A stretch of DNA of 64,000 nt from Mycobacteroides franklinii (lineage in GTDB: Bacteria; Actinomycetota; Actinomycetes; Mycobacteriales; Mycobacteriaceae), in NCBI RefSeq assembly GCF_002013895.1, contig NZ_MAFQ01000006.1, forward strand, positions 62,001 to 126,000, read 5' to 3'. This document shows positions 15,559 through 23,443 of the stretch, one piece after another (position 1 is the first letter of the stretch; each line of letters opens with the position of its first letter). Both the position numbers and the translations under genes were made by a program. The notes beneath the pieces were generated by a model that was not told the DNA's origin, ran no database searches, and worked only from the letters and a program-made list of their open reading frames with translations.

Positions 15559-16196
15559 GCCCCGCGGTGAAGACCAGTTCCCCCCTCTGCCGAAACTGTG
15601 CCTCCACGCTCGTCGGCGGCACTGGTTTCCGGGAGCCTCAGCCCAACATCTCCAGGAGCAAGGCGGTGAAATACCTCGCGGTCATTACCATTGACACAAG
15701 AGCTCAAGAGCCGGCATCTCCTGGTCATGCCTTCCCTGCCACAGGCCAAGGCCCAGTTACTCCGACTGCTTCGACTTGGTCGTTTAGCGTTGTGGCTCGT
15801 CACGACGCGCTCTTTGCCGAAGCGCGGGAAAACAGTGGCAATTTGAATACCGCGTAGCGGTGCATGAGATTTTAAGCGCATTGGGCGAGCGTAAAGATCG
15901 CGACCGACAAGCCGGTCGCCCCCAGATCGGGATAGCACATACAGACCCATACCTAAGAGCAAGCCGGCCCAGCGACGGCCCGTATCAATGCCGGGGCTTG
16001 CAATCGCGGTGGACTACAGGCATGCTCGACCGCATGGCCAGATGGTGGCCGATTCTCGGTGCTGCGCCACCCAAGTCAGCACCGTAGGGGAATCAAGGAG
16101 AGATCTGTATCTCCATCATCCAGTTGTCCGCTGTATCGATGTATCCGACATGACCTTGAGACGTCTTAGGTGGCAAGACGCGCGAAAGGGGTTGTC
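15559..16196. other. 638-bp intergenic region upstream of the Shedu-type gene and of paralogue B
   Basis: Open frames on both strands are present but none has protein-like composition together with a ribosome-binding site. A perfect 7-bp hairpin GCGACCG-N6-CGGTCGC lies at 15900-15919, without a T-tract. The region must hold the promoters of the Shedu-type gene and, near its right end, of paralogue B. Confidence 0.45.
16162..16180 (+). promoter_or_regulatory. Hairpin leader element of paralogue B
   Basis: CGTCTT-AGGTGGC-AAGACG: a 6-bp perfect stem with the same AGGTGGC loop as at 13622-13642, 16 nt before the start. Compared with the other copy, the stem pairs differ as A-T to G-C, keeping pairing. 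Upstream, the blocks CCGACAT and CTTGA are also shared between the two leaders. Confidence 0.65.
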
Positions 16197-17162
16197 ATGA
16201 AGGATTTTTTCACCGCTCGGCTGACCCGGGAACTGTACACAGGAGAATCTCACCGCTCTTGGAGAAATCCAACGGCCCAGGGATCACATCCATTTATTCC
16301 CGACGCCGGCCCGGACCAAGCCTTATTGGAATCTCTCGTACTGCACCGATTGATGAGTTTCCCATCATTTCATCCACACCCGCTGGGTGTTTCACACGTC
16401 CGGGCCTTGCCCCAGTGCCGACTTGCGGTACACGTCGATACACCAAAATCGGGAGCCAACGACGATCCCTTGTTCACCTCTACAGCCCACAACTTGTTTC
16501 CCATACGCTACGCCGACGGAGAGGTATATGGCGTGCCGGGGCTGCGTATCTTCGCAGTGTCAGGCCGCGCACTGACGATAGGACTAGCCGGCACCAACGC
16601 ACGCATAACGCTGTTCACCCGAACAGGCTGGCGACGATGGCTTGCCCGCTGGCATGACACCGTCAGCGCCACAAACGAAAGCACCCCGCTGTGGTACAGC
16701 GGTCACCTCACATCCCATGAGCGAGCTTCCATAGGCACGCACCGAAAAATGATGCCGTGGCTCGGATCCGGGTTACTGCGCCGAGTCGGGCTGTTCCACC
16801 TAATCGGAAGGGCGTACGTGGTCAGAGGTTGGACCGCAGACGGTAAATGGAAAATCGAGATGAACCGCCACGCCGACATAGACGTCGACCACGACATCTT
16901 CCTGAGCCTGCTCACCGAATCGGCCTTTGGGCTTCCATTGAAGGAAGTCTCCCGCTGGTGCAACTGCGGCCGCGGCGCTGGAATCCCCAACGGTTGTTGG
17001 ATTGAACTCGTGCACAAGGACAATCGCATAACCGGAGGCCTCCAACTACGATTCTGTTCAGAACGACCCGACCAAACGTTCATCCAAGAGCTTGCCGACT
17101 CAGGCGCCGACATCAACTGGCTCATCCAGGCAGACCCGCTTAAGCCAGCACGCCGGGGCTGA
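16197..17162 (+). CDS. Unrecognised protein, paralogue B of an inverted pair
   Basis: A 321-residue protein, by eye roughly 40-45 percent identical to the product of 12662-13606 across its whole length and in the opposite orientation. Conserved blocks are LYTGES, RNP, PDQALLESLV, HPLGVSHVR, GVPGLR, LTIGLAGTNAR, GWRRWLAR, GSGLLRRVGLFH and GGLQLRF. It carries a Trp-Cys-Asn-Cys segment where A has a Cys-Ser-Cys-Ser-Cys-Ser segment, so a metal site is conceivable but unproven. The start at 16197 follows AAAGGGGTTGTC. The pair brackets the Shedu-type gene, which suggests one functional module or a duplication by recombination. Confidence 0.75.
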   Translation: MKDFFTARLTRELYTGESHRSWRNPTAQGSHPFIPDAGPDQALLESLVLHRLMSFPSFHPHPLGVSHVRALPQCRLAVHVDTPKSGANDDPLFTSTAHNLFPIRYADGEVYGVPGLRIFAVSGRALTIGLAGTNARITLFTRTGWRRWLARWHDTVSATNESTPLWYSGHLTSHERASIGTHRKMMPWLGSGLLRRVGLFHLIGRAYVVRGWTADGKWKIEMNRHADIDVDHDIFLSLLTESAFGLPLKEVSRWCNCGRGAGIPNGCWIELVHKDNRITGGLQLRFCSERPDQTFIQELADSGADINWLIQADPLKPARRG

Positions 17163-17315
17163 CTCCAGCACCAAGCGTGCACCCTCTGGCATCCGCTGAA
17201 CGCTGATGCAGAGCCCCATACTTGAAGCAAGAGAGCTGCTGCACATTGCCCACGAAATAAGGTTGCTTCTGCAAGTACTGGCACGAGAGCGGCCCTGGCA
17301 GGAACGGAGACATAT

Positions 17316-18455
17316 ATGGACTGGCTAACACAGCCCGTGGCCACACTGTTCGCGGGTCTGACGGTGGCAGTCGCCGCCATCATCACGTTCGTCAGCTCCG
17401 CTCTAGTCCGTCGCCAAACCGGCGAACATTTTACGACCCAACACGCAGCTAACCGCCAAGATAACCAGCACGAGCGGTACACCACTGCCGCAACACAATT
17501 AGGAGCAGATACTTCGGCCGCAATACGGCTCGCGGGCGTGTTCGCATTGCTGGCACTGGCCGATGACTGGATCACCCAGAGCAAAAACCGTGAAGGGCAA
17601 ATGGTCGCCGATCTGTTGCGGTCCTACCTGCGGGTCAGGCCCGACGATCTCAGCTACGATGCCGCCGAGACAGAGGTCCGCAAAACCATTGTGCTGGAGC
17701 TGGCAGAGCGTTCAACGTGGTGGACAGATCGGCTTGAAAGGTCGGAGGAATTCGATATCCCTGCCCCTGTGCCGGACGAGGGGCAGCCTGCGCGTGCTCT
17801 CCTCAGACGACTTCCAGTATGGATCGGCCGTTTTCTGCCTTGGTGGCCGACTTCCCTTGCGCGCCAACGCTCCCCTGACCTGACCTTCCCCGCACCCCCG
17901 AAATGGACGTCGCCTAGCGGCCGCCCACAATGGGACCACTGGATCGACACTCACCTCTACCGCGTCTATCTTGCGAAAGTAGACCTCACGCGTGCGCAGC
18001 TGTCCGGGGTCAACTTCTCTAGAGCCAACCTGGCAGAAGTGATCCTCCGGCAGGCGGATCTGGAACTGGCCAATTTCTCCAAATCGGTTCTCATCAAAGC
18101 CGATCTCGCACACGTTTATGCACGACGATCCACGTTTGAAATGGCCGATCTACGCGGCGCGGACCTTCGCTGGGCCACCCTGCTCGAGGTCGTCCTCGAC
18201 AACGCTAATCTGGCCGGTGCAGACCTGCGCGGAGCGCTCCTTAGGGGCGCTTCTTTGGATAACACCAATCTAACCGGCGCCAGCATAGAAGGTCACGACC
18301 CAGCATGGCTGGAAGCAGAGGGCGCGGTACTCAATGATCCAGATTGGGCCGCACAATTCACTGAGCACCCAGAATCAACGCCCCACGTCTCTAATCTGCA
18401 CGAAGGTCGACAAAACTGGCCAGAACGATCGATTGCTTCGCAAGTTGAAGATTGA
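17316..18455 (+). CDS. Membrane-anchored pentapeptide-repeat protein
   Basis: A 379-residue protein with one N-terminal membrane helix (about 7-30), a cytoplasmic helical region (40-140), a Pro/Arg/Trp-rich linker and a pentapeptide-repeat domain at about 222-310, where A(D/N)Lxx units repeat (ANLAEVILRQADLELANF, ADLRGADLRWATL, ANLAGADLRGALL). The repeats form a quadrilateral beta helix. The combination of a membrane anchor with 'ALADDW' and 'ALLALADDW'-like helices before pentapeptides is common in uncharacterised actinobacterial proteins. A target is not known. GGAG lies 6 nt before the start. It is the last gene of the island before tRNA-Arg. Confidence 0.75.
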   Translation: MDWLTQPVATLFAGLTVAVAAIITFVSSALVRRQTGEHFTTQHAANRQDNQHERYTTAATQLGADTSAAIRLAGVFALLALADDWITQSKNREGQMVADLLRSYLRVRPDDLSYDAAETEVRKTIVLELAERSTWWTDRLERSEEFDIPAPVPDEGQPARALLRRLPVWIGRFLPWWPTSLARQRSPDLTFPAPPKWTSPSGRPQWDHWIDTHLYRVYLAKVDLTRAQLSGVNFSRANLAEVILRQADLELANFSKSVLIKADLAHVYARRSTFEMADLRGADLRWATLLEVVLDNANLAGADLRGALLRGASLDNTNLTGASIEGHDPAWLEAEGAVLNDPDWAAQFTEHPESTPHVSNLHEGRQNWPERSIASQVED

Positions 18456-18836
18456 TCGCCCACACCGCAGACCGGCAGCACCTCTTCATGACCGGCTTCA
18501 TGCTCGCCCGGAACATCCTGGCATGCAGCGCCATACGCCGACAAAAACCGCAATCCAGCGACTAGACAACCTCAAACATTGAGCCCACTCAAGCGATCTG
18601 GGTCGAACACAGCTTCTTGACCTAACTGCTGGGCCGCCCGCGATTCTCACGAGCCAACCGAAACACTGTCCAGCTGGCGTGCAACTGTGCGCGCCAGTTG
18701 CTGGCCAGGCATTAAGAAGCCCCTCAAGACTGGCCATTCCCCGACCCCCGGGCGATGTCGCCCATGCACACAGACCGAGTAGAGTGTCACCTCGATATCT
18801 GACCGGATTTCAGGCCATTAAACTGACCGGTCCCCC
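18456..18836. other. 381-bp region between the island's last gene and tRNA-Arg
   Basis: No gene is supported. A short inverted repeat CTGGCG ... CGCCAG lies at 18674-18697. A tiny frame near 18523-18582 (MQRHTPTKTAIQRLDNLKH) could be the tail of a lost gene, but this cannot be shown. The tRNA promoter should lie near 18775-18830. Confidence 0.4.
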
Positions 18837-18909
18837 GCCCTCGTAGCTCAGGGGATAGAGCACGGCTCTCCTAAAGCCGGTGTCGCAGGTTCGAATCCTG
18901 CCGAGGGCA
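18837..18909 (+). tRNA. tRNA-Arg (anticodon CCT)
   Basis: Complete cloverleaf: acceptor GCCCTCG/CGAGGGC with discriminator A, D-arm AGCTCAGGGGATAGAGC, anticodon loop CTCCTAA with CCT, and T-arm CAGG TTCGAAT CCTG. CCA is not encoded. It marks the right border of the accessory island. Confidence 0.95.
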
Positions 18910-18993
18910 CATTTAACGTGCAGGCCGCCGGCAGGACTGTTTCCAAATCCGGAAGACTCCAAGCCTCTAGAACCCAGAAACACGCACCCGGTG

Positions 18994-20094
18994 ATGTCCC
19001 ATACTCAGCCCGTGTCCAGCAACCGACGACTCAGGCGACGACGCCGACGGACCCCGGACCAGGAGTATCGGTTCGTCACCGGCGCACTCGGCCCCCAAAA
19101 CCTGCGGCATTTGAAGATCACCATCGGGTTGCTGTGCATGTCAATTCTTCCCCTGGGAACGATCGTCAACATGCATCCGCTGGGTCCGCAGGGCGCCGGA
19201 CGCACAATCCACCAATCGCTCATCGCGGTCTCATTCCTCATAGGCGCGTGTTGGATGGTCCGACCGTGGCCGAGCAGACGCTGGGCGATTCTCTTCGTCA
19301 TCTGGGCAGACCTCTCATTCGCGGTCTCCGGCTGGTCGTATGCCGGCCCGATGATGCGGCTCGCGCCGGTCCTCTACATGAGCATGATCGGCGTGTTCGC
19401 CGCATTCCTGCTGGGCTGGCGCGTGCTGGCCGTGCACTGCATCTTCGCTTTGGCTGTGCTCAGCTCGATCACGCTGTGGAACGTGCACACCGGCGCGGCG
19501 ACCTTCCTCGATCAATTCCTCTACAACGCACCGGTGTTCACCACTGTGGTGATGCTGCCGATCTTCATCCAGGCGGTGATCGAAGGAGGCAGACGCTCGA
19601 TTCGAGCCGCCGTTTCTGCCGCCAACCGAGATCCGCTCACCGGTCTGCTGAACCGCAGGGGCGTGCAAGCCATCTTCGAGTACCTGCTCAACAAGCGGGC
19701 GAATCCCACGACCGTTGTCGTGATGGTCGCCGATGTCGACAGATTCAAAGAACTCAATGACGCCTACGGCCATGAAGCCGGCGATAGGACGCTACAAGCC
19801 ATCGCGGACAATCTGTTCGCCCACACCCACCGCGACGACATCGCCGCGCGCATCGGCGGTGACGAGTTCATGGTCGTCGCGTTCGTGGACAACCCCGACG
19901 ATATCTCCGAGGTCAACGCGCGGATTCGCAATGCGCCGCTGGACGCAAACGCGCCCGGCGTCGCGCTCAGCGTGGGCATCGCCTGGTCATCCACCGACGC
20001 GGTGGATTTCAGCTTCGAATCCCTCACCCGGCAAGCCGATTTCAAGCTTTATGAAGTCAAACGCGCCCGTACACCACGCGGGTCCACGGCCTGA
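18994..20094 (+). CDS. Membrane-bound GGDEF diguanylate cyclase
   Basis: A 366-residue protein with five to six N-terminal membrane segments (about residues 42-190) and a C-terminal GGDEF domain opening with DPLTGLLNRRG. The signature GGDEF is intact (RIGGDEFMVV), as is DVDRFKELND for metal and GTP binding, so it should make cyclic di-GMP from two GTP. The residues five positions before GGDEF are HRDD, not RxxD, so the inhibitory I-site appears absent. The frame runs up into the tRNA; ATG 18994, after CGGTG, is the sensible start. It is convergent with the glycosylphosphotransferase gene and next to the glycan operon, which cyclic di-GMP may control (inference). Confidence 0.88.
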   Translation: MSHTQPVSSNRRLRRRRRRTPDQEYRFVTGALGPQNLRHLKITIGLLCMSILPLGTIVNMHPLGPQGAGRTIHQSLIAVSFLIGACWMVRPWPSRRWAILFVIWADLSFAVSGWSYAGPMMRLAPVLYMSMIGVFAAFLLGWRVLAVHCIFALAVLSSITLWNVHTGAATFLDQFLYNAPVFTTVVMLPIFIQAVIEGGRRSIRAAVSAANRDPLTGLLNRRGVQAIFEYLLNKRANPTTVVVMVADVDRFKELNDAYGHEAGDRTLQAIADNLFAHTHRDDIAARIGGDEFMVVAFVDNPDDISEVNARIRNAPLDANAPGVALSVGIAWSSTDAVDFSFESLTRQADFKLYEVKRARTPRGSTA

Positions 20095-20112
20095 TCTGAC
20101 ACCGGCCGAACG

Positions 20113-21579
20113 TCAGTACGCTCCCTCGCTACGTACCACCGCACCCACGGTCCGCGAAATGATGCGGATATCAAGCCCCATCGACCAGTTGTCGACGTAG
20201 GAGATGTCGTGCCGAATGGACTCGTCGACCGACAAATCGTTGCGTCCGCTGACCTGCCATTGGCCGGTGACACCCGGCTTCACCAGAAGACGCCGCCGCA
20301 TGGTGTCGTCGTAGGCGTCGACCTCGCGCTGCACCTGAGGCCGCGGCCCGACGACACTCATGTCACCGAACAGCACGTTGAAGAACTGAGGTAGCTCATC
20401 GAGGCTGTACTTCCGCAGGAACGCCCCCACCGGGGTGATCCGTGGGTCGTCTTTCGCCTTGAAGAAGACGGGCGTGCTCCCGGCCGAGTCGATCATTCCC
20501 GCGGTCTGAAGATCAGCGCCCGTGAACATGCTGCGGAACTTGATCATCCGAAAAGGCACACCGTCCAACCCAATTCGCTCGGACACGTAGAACACCGGGC
20601 CCGTGCTGGTGAGTTTGATGGCTGCGGCAATCGCGATCATCACCGGTGCTACAGCCAGGATGGCAACAGTGGCGAACACCATGTCGAAGGCTTCCTTCGA
20701 CATGGACCGCGCACGCCGGTATCCCGGGGCCAGCATCTCCAGCATGTGAACCCGCTCCAGGCCCCGATCCGCAGTGGCGACAACGTTCTCGTCCACGTGT
20801 CCCGGGGAGACGGCGAGCTCGATTCCCAGAGCTCCGAGATCGGAGGCGAGAACGGCAAGTTCCTTCCGCCCAAGGTCGTCAGTCATCGCGACGGCGACGA
20901 TCTGCGCCGAGGTGCGCTGCGCTGCTTCGATCACGTTCCGGTCATCGCCGACGACGGGAACGTGATGATTCCCCACCTCGATCGCCGTTGCGCCCAGCCG
21001 TGCGTCGACCGCCGGCGTGCATGCGCCGACAACCTCGAACCCGCTGTCCCTGTGACGACGGAACGCGGTGACCATCTCCCGAACGGCGTCGTGATCACCG
21101 GCCAACAGCACCGAGGTGCGAGCCTCCGAGCCCCATAGACGGCGTAGCACGTGCCGGGCAGCGATGATGCCGAGCAGTCCGAGCGGTATCTCGATGACGA
21201 GGTGCCGGATGTCGATCAGCTCGATGCGCGAAATCAGGTAGGTGAGTAGAACGATGGTGAAGAGCTGGAACGTGACGCCCACAACCGTCTGCCATTCCTG
21301 GAGCACCGCCCGTAACGCCTTGCCCGGCCCCACGGTGTGCAGCGACAACGCCGCAAACCACACGACGGCAATAATCAGATCAGTCGCCATGTACCAACGA
21401 CCGAGATCCTGGCGCCCGGACAGCAGATGATGCGCAAGCTGGTAGGACACCAGCGACGTGAGGCCGATGGCCACCAAATCAGCCGCAGGCGCCCACCGTC
21501 GATGCAAGTAGAAGAGCCCACCTGGGCGCTTTTCTACTCTCCGTTGAATTCCGTCGCTAACCACGCTCTTAATAACCAT
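20113..21579 (-). CDS. Polyprenyl-phosphate glycosyl-1-phosphate transferase (WcaJ/CpsE type)
   Basis: A 488-residue protein with four to five N-terminal membrane helices, a CoA-binding-like middle domain (VLLAGDHDAVREMVTAF), another membrane segment near 305-330, and the catalytic bacterial sugar transferase domain: FRMIKFRSMF, KYSLDELPQFFNVLFGDMS, VVGPRPQ and the closing RNDLSVDESIRHDISYVDNW. These enzymes place the first sugar phosphate on a lipid carrier to start an exopolysaccharide repeat unit. The gene is divergent from the glycosyltransferase operon across a 772-bp AT-rich gap. The donor sugar cannot be read from sequence. Confidence 0.92.
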   Translation of the reverse strand: MVIKSVVSDGIQRRVEKRPGGLFYLHRRWAPAADLVAIGLTSLVSYQLAHHLLSGRQDLGRWYMATDLIIAVVWFAALSLHTVGPGKALRAVLQEWQTVVGVTFQLFTIVLLTYLISRIELIDIRHLVIEIPLGLLGIIAARHVLRRLWGSEARTSVLLAGDHDAVREMVTAFRRHRDSGFEVVGACTPAVDARLGATAIEVGNHHVPVVGDDRNVIEAAQRTSAQIVAVAMTDDLGRKELAVLASDLGALGIELAVSPGHVDENVVATADRGLERVHMLEMLAPGYRRARSMSKEAFDMVFATVAILAVAPVMIAIAAAIKLTSTGPVFYVSERIGLDGVPFRMIKFRSMFTGADLQTAGMIDSAGSTPVFFKAKDDPRITPVGAFLRKYSLDELPQFFNVLFGDMSVVGPRPQVQREVDAYDDTMRRRLLVKPGVTGQWQVSGRNDLSVDESIRHDISYVDNWSMGLDIRIISRTVGAVVRSEGAY

Positions 21580-21864
21580 GAGTGCACTTCACCTGTTCGT
21601 TCATATCGGTGATTCGTATGGACGATTTCGGCAATAGAACCCGACCTATTTACGTGCTTACGTTTCCATAGGGATTCAAATATTGCCACGTGATGGGGAT
21701 CACGTCCATTCGGGGGAACGATGAAAATTTCATTGGAGGTAAATAAGAATCATCTAATAAACATCGGTTCCCGCAGCGGTTTGCTAATAACCGAGCCAAT
21801 CACGTATCGCTCACTGGCTAATAACATTAAGGTAACATTACCAGCTGAGCTCGATCGGTGGCAA

Positions 21865-21918
21865 ACCATGATCCACCCACGGCGGTCATCCATAGCGTCG
21901 TTGCAGGTGGATCATGGT
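21865..21918. repeat. 13-bp perfect inverted repeat in the glycan promoter region
   Basis: ACCATGATCCACC (21865-21877) and GGTGGATCATGGT (21906-21918) are exact reverse complements with a 28-nt centre. As RNA it would form a stable stem; as DNA it could bind a dimeric regulator at spaced half-sites. Confidence 0.55.
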
Positions 21919-22088
21919 CGTCGTTGCGGGCAAAAGCTGTGTCAGCGGAAACCGGTTTGTTCATAGCCAGGACCACACCTGCTCCGGTTGCGGATGCCCG
22001 CTAGGTGCTGCACTCTGAGTACGGGTCGGCTTGCGGGCGGCATGATCTGGCGTGCATAAAACAGAATTACGCCCCGTATTTCGCCCGT

Positions 22089-22107
22089 GAGTAGCATTGC
22101 GCTACTC
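22089..22107. repeat. Short hairpin GAGTAGC/GCTACTC
   Basis: Perfect 7-bp arms with a 5-nt loop ATTGC, 245 bp upstream of the first glycosyltransferase. Followed by GTAATATGG, not a T-tract, so not a typical terminator. Confidence 0.35.
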
Positions 22108-22351
22108 GTAATATGGAATACGACCCGCTATGGCGCATATGAGTACACACCGGCCGACACCAAGCCCTCGGCCGCTCATCCGGGCGGGGTGGGTTGAACA
22201 ATGGACAAACATCAGACGCGGGGCCAAGACCCCAGAGCAGAAACCACAGCGCGGCGAACGGAGCCGCGACGGGGGTTGACGCTCAACGTCGGGACGGTGC
22301 ACCACATGCCGCTATCAGCAAAAGACGTCAGCAACAGGGCGGGAGCCTGAC

Positions 22352-23443
22352 ATGGCACCCATCAGAGTGCATATGACAGGGGCAGAGTGGTTCTCTTCGC
22401 TGCCCGGAGGCCTGAACAGGTACTTCACTGATCTGTTCGCGGCGTTGCGGCACCGGGACGACATCGAACTATCGGCCGCGGCATTCGGGGTCCCGTCCGA
22501 CGGGGGATGGTCCTGGGGCTCCCCCGGTGGATCGACCCGGTCGCGAGTCCTCACCGCATTCAACGACCGATCGGGCCTACAGCGACCCGCCATCCTCGAC
22601 CGGCACTTCTGCCTGTACGGACCATCGGCCGCCGGCTGGCGCACCCGCAACCGGTTGGTCGTGCACTTCCACGGACCGTGGGCGGCCGAGAGCAGATTCG
22701 CCGGAGCCGGAGCCCTGCGCTCACGCGCCAAGTACGTCGTCGAGCGTCTTCGGTACGCCGGGGCCGAGCGGATGATCGTGCTATCGGATCGGTTCCGAGA
22801 CGTCTTGATCGAGGACTACCGCATCTCCGCCGACCGCATCGAGGTCATCCCGCCCGGCGTCGACCTAGTCAGATTCGGCCTACTTCCGCGGTTGGACGCC
22901 CCCACCGGGAGACGAACGGTGCTGTGCGTACGCAGGCTCGAACACCGCATGGGCATTCACCGTCTCATCGAGTCGTGGCCGTCGGTCGTTTCCGCACATC
23001 CGGATGCCTGCCTGATGATCGTCGGCACCGGCACCGCCGAGACAGATCTGAGGGCCCAGGTGTCGGCAGCCGGTTTGGACGACAGCATCCAGTTCGCCGG
23101 ACGTGTCGACGACCTGACCCTCACCCAGCTCTACACACTCGCGGATTTCACCGTGGTGCCGTCGGTGGCTCTTGAAGGCTTCGGATTGATCGCACTCGAA
23201 TCCCTGGCCACCGGCCGACCTGCCGTCGTCACCGACTGTGGGGGGCTCCCCGATGCGGTGCGCGGCCTGGACTCCTCCCTGATTGTGCCCGCCGATAATG
23301 CCGAAGCGCTTGCCGCACGACTCATCTCGGCACTTGACGGCGCGCTCCCCGATCCGCAGCGATGCCGCCAACATGCCGAATCGTTCTCCTGGGCCGCGGC
23401 CGCGCAGCGTCACCACGCCGTGTACTCGGAGCTGAGCGCATGA
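22352..23443 (+). CDS. GT4-family glycosyltransferase (first of operon)
   Basis: A 363-residue retaining glycosyltransferase with GT-B fold. The N-terminal domain begins MTGAEWFSSLPGGLNRY with the acceptor-side Gly-rich loop; the C-terminal donor domain has GVDLVRFGL, VLCVRRLEHRMGI and the E-x7-E motif in LEGFGLIALESLATGRPAV. It should transfer a sugar from a nucleotide donor onto a lipid-linked glycan at the inner membrane face. GGCGGGAG precedes ATG 22352. It heads an operon whose following gene overlaps by 4 bp (ATGA). Confidence 0.9.
   Translation: MAPIRVHMTGAEWFSSLPGGLNRYFTDLFAALRHRDDIELSAAAFGVPSDGGWSWGSPGGSTRSRVLTAFNDRSGLQRPAILDRHFCLYGPSAAGWRTRNRLVVHFHGPWAAESRFAGAGALRSRAKYVVERLRYAGAERMIVLSDRFRDVLIEDYRISADRIEVIPPGVDLVRFGLLPRLDAPTGRRTVLCVRRLEHRMGIHRLIESWPSVVSAHPDACLMIVGTGTAETDLRAQVSAAGLDDSIQFAGRVDDLTLTQLYTLADFTVVPSVALEGFGLIALESLATGRPAVVTDCGGLPDAVRGLDSSLIVPADNAEALAARLISALDGALPDPQRCRQHAESFSWAAAAQRHHAVYSELSA

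Larger units (their letters stand above)
21580..22351. other. 772-bp regulatory region between divergent glycan genes
   Basis: AT-rich for this genome, especially 21600-21850. It contains a 13-bp perfect inverted repeat (21865-21877 / 21906-21918) and a 7-bp hairpin (22089-22107). A small frame at 21721-21966 has a GGGGGA upstream but no protein-like features. The length and structure suggest a strongly regulated divergent promoter region. Confidence 0.5.

Noticed and set aside
15534..15962. Minus- and plus-strand frames of 120-140 codons between the Shedu-type gene and paralogue B.
   Set aside because: Neither has convincing protein composition; a CRNC word in the plus frame is too little to claim a zinc protein.
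7750..18836. Prophage or CRISPR locus in the accessory region.
   Set aside because: No phage structural, terminase or lysis genes, and no regularly spaced direct repeats or cas genes were seen.
18837..18909. tRNA-Arg(CCT) as the integration site of the island.
   Set aside because: The island is on the 5' side of the tRNA, and no repeat of its 3' end was seen at the left edge, so standard tRNA 3'-end integration is not supported.
21721..21966. 81-codon frame with GGGGGA upstream in the glycan promoter region.
   Set aside because: No domain or hydrophobic pattern; it spans the inverted repeat, so regulatory DNA is more likely.
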